Source: Streptomyces zagrosensis (lineage in GTDB: Bacteria; Actinomycetota; Actinomycetes; Streptomycetales; Streptomycetaceae). Taken from it: a stretch of 64,000 nt of DNA. The notes under the pieces were generated by a model. It saw nothing but the letters and a program-made list of their open reading frames with translations. It did no database searches and was not told the DNA's origin. A program made the translations under genes and the position numbers. The stretch spans positions 1 through 64,000 of the forward strand of contig NZ_JACHJL010000021.1 in assembly GCF_014203645.1 (NCBI RefSeq), read 5' to 3'. Of this stretch, positions 44,229 to 53,073 are shown in pieces (the stretch's first letter is position 1; every line of letters begins with the position of its first letter).

Positions 44229-45413
44229 CTAGGGAAGGTTCCTCGCCATGACGATGCGCTGGACCTGGTTCGTACCCTCATAAATCTGGGTGATCTTGGC
44301 GTCGCGCATCATGCGCTCCACCGGGTAGTCACGGGTGTAGCCGTAGCCGCCGAGGAGTTGGACCGCGTCGGTGGTGATCTCCATGGCGGCATCCGATGCG
44401 TAGCACTTGGCCGCCGCGCCGAAGAACGTCAGGTCCTCGGCGGCGCCGCCGGCGGCGATGCGCTCGGACTTGGCCGCCGCCGCGTAGGTGAGCTGTCGCG
44501 CCGCCTCCAGCTTCATCGCCATGTCGGCCAGCATGAACTGCACGCCCTGGAAGTCGCCGATCGGCTTGCCGAACTGCTTGCGCTCCCGGACGTAGCCCTT
44601 GGCGTAGTCGAGGGCGCCCTGGGCGATGCCAAGGGCCTGCGCGGCGATGGTGATGCGCGTGTGGTCAAGGGTCTTCATCGCGGTGGCGAAGCCGGTGCCC
44701 TCGGCGCCGATCAGGCGGTCGGCGGGGATGCGGACGTTGTCGAAGTAGACCTCGCGCGTCGGCGAGCCCTTGATGCCGAGCTTCTTTTCCGGGGCGCCGA
44801 AGGAGACGCCCTCGTCGCCCTTCTCGACGACGAAGGCCGAGATGCCCTTGGAGCGCTTCTCCGGGTCGGTGACGGCCATGACCGTGTAGTAGTCGGAGAC
44901 GCCCGCGTTGGTGATCCAGCGCTTGACGCCGTTGAGGACGTAGAAGTCGCCGTCCCGTACCGCCTTGGTCTTCATGCCCGCCGCGTCCGAGCCGGCGTCC
45001 GGCTCGGAGAGACAGTACGAGAACATCGCGTCACCCTTGGCCAGCGGGCCCAGGTACTTCTTCTTCAGGTCCTCCGAGCCGGAGAGGATCACCGGGAGCG
45101 AGCCGAGCTTGTTGACCGCGGGGATCAGCGAGGAGGAGGCGCAGACCCGGGCCACCTCCTCGATCACGATCACGGTCGCGAGGGCGTCGGCCCCGGCGCC
45201 ACCGTACGACTCGGGGACGTGCACGGCGTGCAGGTCGCTGGCGACCAGCGCGTCCAGCGCCTCCTGCGGAAAGCGGGCCTCTTCATCGACCGCCGCCGCG
45301 AACGGCGCGATCTTGGCCTCGGAGAGGGCGCGTACCGACTCGCGGAGCATGTCGTGCTCCTCAGCCGGGCGGTAGAGGTCGAATCCAGCAGTGTTCTTCT
45401 CCGCGGAGGCCAA
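44229..45413 (-). CDS. Acyl-CoA dehydrogenase
   Basis: FAD-dependent alpha,beta-dehydrogenation of acyl-CoA in fatty or branched-chain acid breakdown. 394 aa. Signatures: MFSYCLSEPDAGSDAAGMKT (substrate/FAD), WITNAGVSDYYTVMAV, the C-terminal QLLGGYGYTRDYPVERMMRD and AKITQIYEGTNQVQRIVMAR with the catalytic Glu of YEGT. TTG start at 45413 with GAGGA upstream. It corresponds by position to mycobacterial fadE25, next to purK/purE in both. Promoter region carries repeats (45435-45481). Confidence 0.95.
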   Translation of the reverse strand: MASAEKNTAGFDLYRPAEEHDMLRESVRALSEAKIAPFAAAVDEEARFPQEALDALVASDLHAVHVPESYGGAGADALATVIVIEEVARVCASSSLIPAVNKLGSLPVILSGSEDLKKKYLGPLAKGDAMFSYCLSEPDAGSDAAGMKTKAVRDGDFYVLNGVKRWITNAGVSDYYTVMAVTDPEKRSKGISAFVVEKGDEGVSFGAPEKKLGIKGSPTREVYFDNVRIPADRLIGAEGTGFATAMKTLDHTRITIAAQALGIAQGALDYAKGYVRERKQFGKPIGDFQGVQFMLADMAMKLEAARQLTYAAAAKSERIAAGGAAEDLTFFGAAAKCYASDAAMEITTDAVQLLGGYGYTRDYPVERMMRDAKITQIYEGTNQVQRIVMARNLP

Positions 45414-45434
45414 GGCGTCCTCACTCCCCTGAGT

Positions 45435-45481
45435 GTTCGTACCCGAGTGAGCGTTCGCACCCGAGTGTTAACAACCGTTAA
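45435..45481 (-). promoter_or_regulatory. Repeat elements upstream of the acyl-CoA dehydrogenase gene
   Basis: A 15-bp direct repeat GTTCG[T/C]ACCCGAGTG at 45435-45449 and 45453-45467 (18-bp period), immediately followed by the inverted repeat TTAAC-AACC-GTTAA (45468-45481). Likely operator for a repressor of fatty-acid genes. No regulator gene is adjacent. Confidence 0.5.
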
Positions 45482-45624
45482 GTAACCCAATCTTAGGGGT
45501 GCGGCCCACGACGGGGTAGGTGACTTAGCCGACAGCGCTCAATCGCCCTACCGGGGCCCCGACTATGCTCAGGCGAGCGCAGCCTTGGCCCGTTCGTACC
45601 ACCCTTCGTTCCATGGAGCACCAC

Positions 45625-46965
45625 ATGGCCCCCAAGATCACTGTGATCGGTACCGGATACCTCGGCGCCACCCACGCCGCGGCCATGGCCGAGCTCGGAT
45701 TCGAGGTGCTGGGGCTCGACGTCGTACCGGAGAAGATCGAGCTGCTCTCGTCGGGCCGGGTGCCGATGTACGAGCCGGGGCTTGAGGACCTGCTGCGACG
45801 GCACGTCGCCGGCATCGACGGCGCCACCGGCAGGCTGCGCTTCACGACGTCGTACGAGGAGGTCGCCGACTTCGGTGACGTGCACTTCGTCTGCGTCAAC
45901 ACCCCGCAAAAGCATGGCGAATATGCCTGCGACATGAGCTACGTGGACAGCGCCGTCGAGTCGCTGGCGCCGCTGCTGCGCCGCCCTGCGCTGGTCGTCG
46001 GCAAGTCCACGGTGCCGGTCGGCAGCGCGGCCCGGCTCGCGGCCCGGCTCCTGGAGCTCGCCCCGGCTGGCGAGGCGGCCGAACTGGCGTGGAACCCGGA
46101 GTTCCTACGCGAGGGCTTCGCCGTCCAGGACACCCTGCACCCGGACCGGATCGTCGTCGGCGTCACCAGCAAGCAGGCCGAGAAGCAGTTGCGCGAGGTG
46201 TACGCGTCGCCGATTGGCGAAGGCTCGCCGTTCGTGGTGACCGACTTCCCGACCGCCGAGTTGGTGAAGACCTCCGCGAACTCCTTCCTGGCCACCAAGA
46301 TCTCGTTCATCAACGCCATGGCCGAGGTGTGCGAGGCCGCAGACGGCGATGTGGTGAAGCTGGCCGAGGCCATTGGCCATGACGAACGGATCGGCAAGAA
46401 GTTCCTGCGGGCCGGCATCGGGTTCGGCGGGGGGTGCCTGCCCAAGGACATCCGGGCGTTCATGGCCCGCGCGGGCGAGCTGGGCGCCGATCAGGCGCTG
46501 ACCTTCCTGCGCGAGGTGGACTCCATCAACATGCGGCGCCGCGGCCACATGGTCGAACTGGCCCGCGAGGCGGTCGGCGGCTCCTTCCTCGGTAAGCGGG
46601 TCGCGGTGCTCGGGGCGGCGTTCAAGCCGGACTCCGACGACGTACGGGACTCGCCGGCGCTCAATGTCGCGGGCCAGATCCATCTCCAGGGCGCGCAGGT
46701 CACCGTCTACGACCCGAAGGGGATGGAGAACGCGCGCGCTCTGTTCCCAACCCTGGGCTACGCGCCGAGCGCCCTGGACGCTGCCCGCGGGGCGCATGCG
46801 GTGCTGCACTTGACGGAGTGGCGCGAGTTTCGCGACCTGGACCCGCAGGAGGTGGGTGCGGTCGTCGATGAGCGCCGCATCCTGGACGGCCGCAACGCGC
46901 TCGACCCGCAGGTCTGGCGTGAGGCGGACTGGACCTACCGCGCCCTGGGCCGCCCCCGCATCTGA
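45625..46965 (+). CDS. UDP-glucose / GDP-mannose dehydrogenase family protein
   Basis: NAD-dependent four-electron oxidation of a nucleotide sugar to its uronic acid. 446 aa from ATG 45625 (GGAG 9 nt upstream; an ATG at 45613 is also in frame). N-terminal Rossmann ITVIGTGYLGATHAAAMAEL, central NSFLATKISFINAMAEVCEA, catalytic cysteine in GFGGGCLPKDIRAFMA, C-terminal domain LGAAFKPDSDDVRDSPALNV. The family cannot distinguish UDP-glucose from GDP-mannose by eye. It would feed uronic acid-containing wall polymers, matching the LCP cluster. Confidence 0.92.
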   Translation: MAPKITVIGTGYLGATHAAAMAELGFEVLGLDVVPEKIELLSSGRVPMYEPGLEDLLRRHVAGIDGATGRLRFTTSYEEVADFGDVHFVCVNTPQKHGEYACDMSYVDSAVESLAPLLRRPALVVGKSTVPVGSAARLAARLLELAPAGEAAELAWNPEFLREGFAVQDTLHPDRIVVGVTSKQAEKQLREVYASPIGEGSPFVVTDFPTAELVKTSANSFLATKISFINAMAEVCEAADGDVVKLAEAIGHDERIGKKFLRAGIGFGGGCLPKDIRAFMARAGELGADQALTFLREVDSINMRRRGHMVELAREAVGGSFLGKRVAVLGAAFKPDSDDVRDSPALNVAGQIHLQGAQVTVYDPKGMENARALFPTLGYAPSALDAARGAHAVLHLTEWREFRDLDPQEVGAVVDERRILDGRNALDPQVWREADWTYRALGRPRI

Positions 46966-46984
46966 CGGCTGGCGTGCGCCTGCT

Positions 46985-47074
46985 GAGTCGGACGGGGCGC
47001 GGGAGTCAGGCGTGGCGCGTGAGCCGGGCAGGGCGCGGGAGCCGGACGGGGCGCGGGAGCTGGGACGGCCGCGC
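46985..47074. repeat. 18-bp tandem repeat after the sugar dehydrogenase gene
   Basis: Five imperfect 18-bp units starting at 46985, 47003, 47021, 47039 and 47057 (type GAGCCGGACGGGGCGCGG). Non-coding, between convergent genes. Confidence 0.85.
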
Positions 47075-47119
47075 GCCCGGTAGGCGCGCATTCGACGCAT
47101 CGACGCCCTGCCGCCGCCC

Positions 47120-47821
47120 CTACGGCGCCGGCCGTACCAGTCGCGCGTCGTACGCCAGGATCACCGCCTGCACCCGGTCGCGGGCCCCCGTCTTGGCCAG
47201 GATGCGGCTGATGTGGGTCTTCACCGTGGACTCGGCGAGTTGGAGCCGGGCGCTGATCTCGGCGTTCGACCAGCCCCTGCCGATCACCGTGAGGATCTCC
47301 CGCTCCCGCTCGGTGAGCGCGGCAATCCGCGGGTCCTGCGTACCGCCAGCACCACCGGCGTCCCCGGCGTCCCCGGCGCCCCCCGCGCCCGGCACGGGCA
47401 GCTGGTCCGCGTACGCGTCGAGCAAGCGGCGGGTCAGGCCCGGGGCGACCACCGCATCGCCGCTGGCCACCGCGCGAATGCCGGACAGCAGCTCCTCCGG
47501 CTGGGCGTCCTTGACGAGGAAGCCGCTGGCCCCGGCCCGCAGTCCGGCGTACGCGTACTCGTCGAGGTCGAACGTGGTCAGGATCAGCACCCGGGTGCGG
47601 TCGCCCGACGCGACGATGCGGCGAGTGGCCTCCACCCCGTCCATGCCCGGCATCCGGACATCCATCAGGACGACGTCGGGGCGTAGTTCGGCGACCTTAC
47701 GCACGGCGGAGATGCCGTTGTCGGCCTCGCCCAGAACCGTCACATCGTCCTGGCTCTCCAGGAGCATGCGAAAGCCCAGGCGCTGCAACGGCTGGTCATC
47801 GACGATGAGAACGGTGGTCAC
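47120..47821 (-). CDS. NarL/FixJ-type response regulator
   Basis: 233 aa from GTG 47821. Receiver domain (1-120): VLIVDDQPLQRLGFRMLLES, phosphoacceptor Asp in DVVLMDVRMPGMDG, Lys in SGFLVKDAQPEE. LuxR-type HTH (about 165-230): LTEREREILTVIGRGWSNAE and STVKTHISRILAKTGARDRV. The two are joined by a Gly/Ala/Asp-rich linker (about 142-160). Its GTG overlaps the kinase stop by 4 bp (GTGA), so the pair is coupled. Probably controls the adjacent ABC transporter; inferred from position. Confidence 0.93.
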   Translation of the reverse strand: MTTVLIVDDQPLQRLGFRMLLESQDDVTVLGEADNGISAVRKVAELRPDVVLMDVRMPGMDGVEATRRIVASGDRTRVLILTTFDLDEYAYAGLRAGASGFLVKDAQPEELLSGIRAVASGDAVVAPGLTRRLLDAYADQLPVPGAGGAGDAGDAGGAGGTQDPRIAALTEREREILTVIGRGWSNAEISARLQLAESTVKTHISRILAKTGARDRVQAVILAYDARLVRPAP

Positions 47822-49146
47822 GAGGCGGCGCCCTGGTGCTGCGTGTCCCACGGTCCCGCCGGTGCGGCCGGGTCGCCGGCCAGCGGAAGCTCAAGCTGTA
47901 CGCCCCAGCCGCCGCCCGGCCGCGGGCCCGCCGCCACCGTGCCGTCGTACAGCGCAGCCCGCTCACGCATGCCCCGCAAGCCCCTGCCGTCACGCACCTC
48001 GCGCCCCTGCGTCCCGGCCGGCTGCCGCGCCGCGCCGCCGCCCGAGTCGGTGACGGCCACCGACAGCAGGTGCGGCGCGCAGGTCACCTCCACGGTGGCC
48101 GTGGCCCGTGGGCCCGCGTGCTTGAGGGTGTTGGTCAGGGCCTCCTGGACGACCCGATACGCCGTCAGCTCACGGCCGGGTGAGGTCGCGGCGGGCGTGC
48201 CGCGTTCGGTGAGGCGTACCGGCAGACCGGCCTCCCGCACTCGGTCGATGAGCCGGCCGAGGTCGGCGAGCGTGGGCTGCGGGTCGAGTTCCGGGCCGCT
48301 CCGCGCGCCCGGGTGGTCATCGCGGAGCACGCCGAGCAGCCTGCGCAGCTCGTCAAGGGCCTGCCGGCTCGTGGAGCCGATCGCCGCAAGGGCCTGGGCC
48401 GCTCGCTGCGGGGTCTTTTGTGCGGCGTACGCACCGCCATCGGCGAGGCCCGTGATGACCGAGAGGTGGTGGCCGACGATGTCGTGCATCTCCCGTGCGA
48501 TGCGGGTGCGTTCGGCCGCTGCGGCGAGTTGGGCCTGCTGGTCGCGTTCGACCTCAAGCTGCCTGGCACGCTCCACCAGCGAGGCCGTGTAATCCCTGCG
48601 GCTACGCACCACGATACCGAGCAGCAGCGCCACGAGGTTGCTCATGATGCTGGGGAAGAACTGCTGCCCCCAGTCGTCCTCGGGCCAGCGCGTCGCGCCC
48701 ACCGCGGCCTGCGCGACCACCAGCACGCCGCTCACCGTCAGGGCCCGGCTCGGCAGTCGCAGCGCCACGTTGAACAAGATGACCAACTGGGCCAACTGGC
48801 CGATCTCCAGCCACGTTCCCACCCACGCATCGACGAGACCGACCATCGTCAGGGCACCGAAAGCGGCCAGCGGTCTGCGGCGGGCCCACGGCAGCGGCAG
48901 CACGAAGCCGACCGCCAGCGCGGTCACCAGCGCGATCGGCACCTCGCTGTCGTGGGCGATGTGCCGCCAGTTGCCGCCCCCCACGTCCACGGTGGCGCCC
49001 ACCCCGAAGATCAGCGTCACCAGCAGGTCCCAGGCCACGGGGTGCCGCGCGTCCATGGCGCGTAGCCGCTGAACGGCCCGATGCGCCAGCCTGATCGGAT
49101 ACGGGCCACCCGGCGACCACTCCTGGACGCCTCTCTCCGTGCTCAC
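47818..49146 (-). CDS. Sensor histidine kinase, HisKA_3 (NarX/DesK-like)
   Basis: 442 aa. Five or six hydrophobic segments (about 36-165) form an N-terminal membrane sensor. Dimerisation/phosphoacceptor helix TRIAREMHDIVGHHLSVITG with His in REMHD, then the HATPase_c domain with VVQEALTNTLKHAG (N box) and VTDSGGGAARQPAG, GLRGMRERAALYDG (G boxes). Signal unknown. ATG 49146. 131 bp downstream of the permease gene, same direction. Confidence 0.93.
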   Translation of the reverse strand: MSTERGVQEWSPGGPYPIRLAHRAVQRLRAMDARHPVAWDLLVTLIFGVGATVDVGGGNWRHIAHDSEVPIALVTALAVGFVLPLPWARRRPLAAFGALTMVGLVDAWVGTWLEIGQLAQLVILFNVALRLPSRALTVSGVLVVAQAAVGATRWPEDDWGQQFFPSIMSNLVALLLGIVVRSRRDYTASLVERARQLEVERDQQAQLAAAAERTRIAREMHDIVGHHLSVITGLADGGAYAAQKTPQRAAQALAAIGSTSRQALDELRRLLGVLRDDHPGARSGPELDPQPTLADLGRLIDRVREAGLPVRLTERGTPAATSPGRELTAYRVVQEALTNTLKHAGPRATATVEVTCAPHLLSVAVTDSGGGAARQPAGTQGREVRDGRGLRGMRERAALYDGTVAAGPRPGGGWGVQLELPLAGDPAAPAGPWDTQHQGAAS

Positions 49147-49277
49147 CCTCCGCGCCCCCTCCCACCTGCTGCCGCCCCGGCTCGCCGGCCGCCTTCGGCC
49201 GCCCCCCGGCCGTCAAGCGTCCCGCCGCGAACCGTCAGTTTTCGCGACGCGAACCGTCAGACATCGCCCGCATTCCG

Positions 49278-50207
49278 TCAGACATCGCGGCGCTTGATCA
49301 GCAGGGCCGCTGCCGCAAGTGTGACCGCCACCCAGCAGCCCATCGCGAGCAGGGCGGGGCCAGGGGCCAGCAGATCGGGGCCGTGGTGCGTGGCCATCAA
49401 GGCGTACGTCGCCTTGCTCGGCAGGTACGCGGTGATGTCGTCCACCGCGCCGTACGGCAGCAAGCCCGCCACCTCGGGCAGTACGAGCACCGCGCCGATG
49501 TACGCACCGATGGCCGCGGGAACCCCGCGCAGCAGCGCGCCAAAGCCCAGGCACAGCACCCCGGAGAGCGCGATGCCCGCCGCCGCGCCACACAGCGCCC
49601 GCACCACCCCAGGGTCGCCGAGCCCGGCCTCCATGTCGGTGCCGGACAAGAAGCCCTGCGCGAGCGGGAAGGTGAGGAACACGGTCACCAGCATGACCGC
49701 GAAGGCCACCGCGCCAAAGACGGTCGCCTTGGCCCAGAGCACGGGCAGCCGGCGGGGCACGGCCGCGAAGGTGGCCCGGATCATGCCGGTCGCGTACTCC
49801 CCCGCCGTCACCAGGACGCCGAGCACGGCAATCATGATCTGCCCGAACTGGGTGCCGAGAAGGGTGAGTTCGACCGGTCCGACGTCACTGTCGGCACTTC
49901 CGGACTCGTACGTTCCGGCGACGGCCATGCCCAGTACGACGGTGACCACACAGGTGGCGATGAGCGAGATCCACGTTGAGCGCAGGGACCACAGCTTCGC
50001 CCACTCCGAGTGCAGCACACGCGGCCAGGTGACTCCATAGCCGTCGTTTCGTTGCTCGGCACCGGCAGGTGTGCTGGTCGCGCCGGGCGTACGCGGCGGC
50101 GCAGTGGGGGCGTATGCATCGGATGCCATGGCCTGCGCGCTGGCTGGCCCTGCCGCGGGACACTGCTCTTGGGGCCGGGAGGGCGCGTCGCCCGGGCGGC
50201 CGGTCAT
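49278..50207 (-). CDS. ABC transporter permease (ABC-2 type)
   Basis: 309 aa. Cytoplasmic N-terminus of about 75 residues, then six hydrophobic segments, including STWISLIATCVVTVVLGMAV, GTQFGQIMIAVLGVLVTAGE, VFGAVAFAVMLVTVFLTFPL and ALLAMGCWVAVTLAAAALLI. The LHSEWAKLWSLRST motif near the start of the membrane domain is typical of actinobacterial drug/lantibiotic-type permeases. ATG 50207 overlaps the ATPase stop (ATGA), so they are coupled. Confidence 0.92.
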   Translation of the reverse strand: MTGRPGDAPSRPQEQCPAAGPASAQAMASDAYAPTAPPRTPGATSTPAGAEQRNDGYGVTWPRVLHSEWAKLWSLRSTWISLIATCVVTVVLGMAVAGTYESGSADSDVGPVELTLLGTQFGQIMIAVLGVLVTAGEYATGMIRATFAAVPRRLPVLWAKATVFGAVAFAVMLVTVFLTFPLAQGFLSGTDMEAGLGDPGVVRALCGAAAGIALSGVLCLGFGALLRGVPAAIGAYIGAVLVLPEVAGLLPYGAVDDITAYLPSKATYALMATHHGPDLLAPGPALLAMGCWVAVTLAAAALLIKRRDV

Positions 50208-51142
50208 GCGGCTGCTCCGTGGGCCGTCGCGGGGGCTTCGGAGTGCGCGGGGTACTCCACCGCGTCCCGAGTCAGGTCCATGAACGCCTCCTCCAAAGAG
50301 GCGCTGTGCGGGGTGAGTTCGAAGACCGGGATGCTGTGCGCCGCGGCGGTGCGGCCGATGCGTTCGCCGTCACTGCCGCCGATCCGCAAGGTGTCGGGGC
50401 CGTCACCGGCGATGTCCACGCCTGGGCCAGCGAGCAGTTCGCGCAACCGGCCCGCCTCGGGCGTCACCACCTTGATGACCCCGAGCCCGGCATCGCGGAC
50501 GAATCGCTCCACGGTGGTGTCGGCCAGCAACCGGCCGCGTCCGATGATGACCAGGTGTTCGGCGGTCAGCGCCATCTCGCTCATCAGGTGTGAGGAGACG
50601 AAGACCGTACGGCCCTCCGCAGCCAGCGACTTCAGCAGGTTCCGTATCCACCGCACACCCTCCGGGTCAAGCCCGTTGACCGGCTCGTCGAGGATGACCG
50701 TCGCCGGGTCGGCGAGCAACGCGGCGGCGATGCCGAGCCGCTGCCCCATGCCCAGGCTGAACCCCTTGACCCGCCGATCGGCCGCCTCGCCGAGCCCCAC
50801 GCGCTCGATGACCGCGGTCACCTGGCGACGCGGGATGCCGTGGGTGTGGGCGAGGGCCAGCAGATGGCCCCGGGCCGAGCGCCCGGGGTGGATTGAGCGG
50901 GCTTCGAGAAGCGCGCCGGCTGCGCAGAGGGGCGCGGGGTGCGCGGCGTAGCAACGGTCACCGATGGTGGCCCGGCCGCTGGTGGGGGCATCGAGGCCGA
51001 GCAGCATCCGCATCGTCGTTGATTTGCCGGCGCCGTTTGGCCCAAGGAAGCCGGTCACCGTGCCGGGCCTGACGGTAAAGGTCAGGTCCTGTACGACGGT
51101 CTTTTCCCCGTATCGCTTGGTGAGTCCATAAGCCCTGATCAT
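50204..51142 (-). CDS. ABC transporter ATP-binding protein
   Basis: 312 aa. Walker A GPNGAGKST (about 34-42), signature GFSLGMGQRLGIAAALL, Walker B ATVILDEPVNGLDPEGVRWI, switch His in VFVSSHLMSEM. The C-terminal 90 residues fit the regulatory extension of ABC-2 exporters related to DrrA/BcrA. Energises the coupled permease; export of an antibiotic-like or envelope compound is a guess. ATG 51142. The two-component genes follow downstream. Confidence 0.95.
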   Translation of the reverse strand: MIRAYGLTKRYGEKTVVQDLTFTVRPGTVTGFLGPNGAGKSTTMRMLLGLDAPTSGRATIGDRCYAAHPAPLCAAGALLEARSIHPGRSARGHLLALAHTHGIPRRQVTAVIERVGLGEAADRRVKGFSLGMGQRLGIAAALLADPATVILDEPVNGLDPEGVRWIRNLLKSLAAEGRTVFVSSHLMSEMALTAEHLVIIGRGRLLADTTVERFVRDAGLGVIKVVTPEAGRLRELLAGPGVDIAGDGPDTLRIGGSDGERIGRTAAAHSIPVFELTPHSASLEEAFMDLTRDAVEYPAHSEAPATAHGAAA

Positions 51143-51513
51143 CGCTGCGCTCCCTGGGTGCCCGCTTCAGCATCGGTTGCGGGCCTGCCGGTGTGTCGGC
51201 CGCTGGTCCGACGGCCCACTCACGACGCTAGGCAGCGCAATGGCACCGCTCGTCCGCCCGCGGTCGGCACTGCACGGCCTGGCCGTAGTACCGGAGTACG
51301 ACGCGTCCCTTGCGGGTGTGGGTATCGCTTGCCTGGTTACCCGGGTGCCCGCTGGGCCCCTTGGGCGCAAGACCGGGCGCGGCTAGAGGGGCCGGGCGCG
51401 GGCGGGTCGGGGCGAGGTCGCGCCGGCCACCAGGCAGGCCGGGGCGCGGGCAGGCGCCCGGGGGATTTCCCGGGTGCCTGCCCGCCGCGATACCCAGTTG
51501 CTACGCCGCCGCG
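51143..51513. other. Intergenic region between ABC ATPase and dipeptidase
   Basis: 371 bp. Holds the ABC operon promoter (not resolved) and the dipeptidase terminator at 51450-51481. The remainder is GC-rich with no gene. Confidence 0.5.
51450..51481 (-). terminator. Terminator after the dipeptidase gene
   Basis: 13-bp arms GCAGGCGCCCGGG (51450-51462) / CCCGGGTGCCTGC (51469-51481) with one G-T pair and a 6-nt loop. 33 bp past the stop codon. Confidence 0.8.
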
Positions 51514-52782
51514 TTACCCGGCTACTGCGCCGTCGAGTTGGTCGATGGTGGCGATCGACGGGCTCCTACGGGTACGCAGTTCGCGGGCGACATCCTCCGC
51601 GGCCCGCAGCGTGCGCACCGCGTTGCGCCAGGTCAGCTTCGCCAGGTCGGCATCCGACCAACCGCGGTCGAGCAGTTCGGCGATGAGGGTGGGGTAGCCG
51701 GAGACGTCGGCGAGGTCGGAGGGAGTGAAGGCGACCCCGTCGTAGTCACCGCCGACGCCGAGGTGGTCGATGCCCGCGACCTCCCGCATGTGGTCAAGGT
51801 GGTCGGCGACCGTCTTGGCCGTGGCGAGCGGGCGCGGATTCGCCGCTTCGAACGCCCGCTGCACCCGCATGCCTTGCGCCGATGTGTCCAGCGGATGCAG
51901 GTCGTGGGTGCGCATGTTCGCATCCGCCGCGAGCGTCCAGTCGATGGCCTCGGGCAGGATGAACTTCGGCACGAAGGTGGCCATCGCGAGGCCGCCGTTG
52001 GCGGGCAGCAGTTCCAGGACGTCGTCCGGGATGTTGCGTACGTGGTCGCACACGGCCCGCGCCGATGAGTGCGAGAAGACCACCGGGGCCGCACTGGTAC
52101 GCAGCGCGTCTCGCATGGTGGCGGGCGCCACGTGCGAGAGGTCCACGAGCATGCCGAGCCGGTTCATCTCCCGAACGACCTCGTGGCCGAACGGGCTGAG
52201 CCCGCCGACCGCGGGCTCATCGGTGGCCGAGTCCGCCCACGGCACGTTGTCGTTGTGGGTGAGCGTCATGTATCGCACGCCCAGTGCGTACAGGGCGCGC
52301 AGCGTGCCCAGCGAGCAGTCGATGGAGTGACCGCCTTCGGCGCCCATCAGCGAGGCGATCCGGCCTTCGGTGCGAGCCGCTTCCATGTCGTCGGCGGTGA
52401 GCGCCAGCCGCAAATCGTCGGGGTAGCGGTCCACGAAGCGGCGTACGACATCGATCTGTTCGAGCGTCGCGCTGACCGCCTTGTCGCCGGCGAAGTCGGA
52501 GCGTACGTACACGGACCAAAACTGTGCGCCGAGGCCGCCTGCCCGCATCCGGGGGATGTCGGTGTGCTGGTGGGCGCTGAGATCGGTGGCGAGGTCGCGC
52601 TGGTCGAGGTCGTAGCCGATCTGGCGCAGCGCCCACGGCAGGTCGTTGTGGCCATCGACCACGGGGTGGACGGCGAGGAGTTCGCGGGCGCGAGCCAGCC
52701 GGTCCGCGTCGGGGACGACCACGGCCGGCCCCGATTTCGCCGGCTGTCCGCCGCTGACACCTTCATCGCGTGACTCGGTCAC
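51514..52782 (-). CDS. Membrane dipeptidase (peptidase M19)
   Basis: 422 aa. Zinc-dependent dipeptidase family: VHPVVDGHNDLPWALRQIGY (His-x-Asp metal ligands), SLMGAEGGHSIDCSLG (bridging Glu), YMTLTHNDNVPWAD, LVDLSHVAPATMRDALR (His), and HLGVGGDYDGVAF near the C-terminus. No signal peptide visible, so cytoplasmic as is common in actinobacteria. GTG start at 52782. Transcribed alone. Substrates are probably L-amino-acid dipeptides, some with D-residues; not specified by sequence. Confidence 0.93.
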   Translation of the reverse strand: MTESRDEGVSGGQPAKSGPAVVVPDADRLARARELLAVHPVVDGHNDLPWALRQIGYDLDQRDLATDLSAHQHTDIPRMRAGGLGAQFWSVYVRSDFAGDKAVSATLEQIDVVRRFVDRYPDDLRLALTADDMEAARTEGRIASLMGAEGGHSIDCSLGTLRALYALGVRYMTLTHNDNVPWADSATDEPAVGGLSPFGHEVVREMNRLGMLVDLSHVAPATMRDALRTSAAPVVFSHSSARAVCDHVRNIPDDVLELLPANGGLAMATFVPKFILPEAIDWTLAADANMRTHDLHPLDTSAQGMRVQRAFEAANPRPLATAKTVADHLDHMREVAGIDHLGVGGDYDGVAFTPSDLADVSGYPTLIAELLDRGWSDADLAKLTWRNAVRTLRAAEDVARELRTRRSPSIATIDQLDGAVAG

Positions 52783-52820
52783 TTCGCATCCCCATCCTCG
52801 CTGGTGTTGGCATCCTTTTC

Positions 52821-52848
52821 GCGGTTACGCGGTTACGCGGTTACGCGG
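52821..52848. repeat. 8-bp tandem repeat
   Basis: GCGGTTAC three times followed by GCGG, just upstream of the dipeptidase start (minus), where its promoter should lie. Confidence 0.85.
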
Positions 52849-52926
52849 TGCGGTGTTCCCATGCTGGTGTGGGTGTGGGGCCCTGGTGTTGATCGGTGCG
52901 GTTGGCTGGTTTCGGCTGAGCGGTCT

Positions 52927-52969
52927 CGGCGGGCCGATCTCGAATGACTTGCCCGGCGGGCCGATCTCG
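52927..52969. repeat. 16-bp direct repeat, 27-bp period
   Basis: CGGCGGGCCGATCTCG at 52927-52942 and 52954-52969, between purE and the dipeptidase gene. Confidence 0.85.
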
Positions 52970-53011
52970 GTTGACCGATCCGGTGACCGGTCTCCGCTGA
53001 CCGGCCCCGGC

Positions 53012-53045
53012 TGCCGCCACGGCCCTTGCCCGGGCCGTGGCGGCA
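53012..53045 (-). terminator. Terminator after purE
   Basis: Perfect 14-bp stem TGCCGCCACGGCCC (53012-53025) / GGGCCGTGGCGGCA (53032-53045), 6-nt loop, 28 bp past the purE stop. Confidence 0.9.
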
Positions 53046-53073
53046 ACTTCGCTGGGGCTACGCCTCGAAGCGG

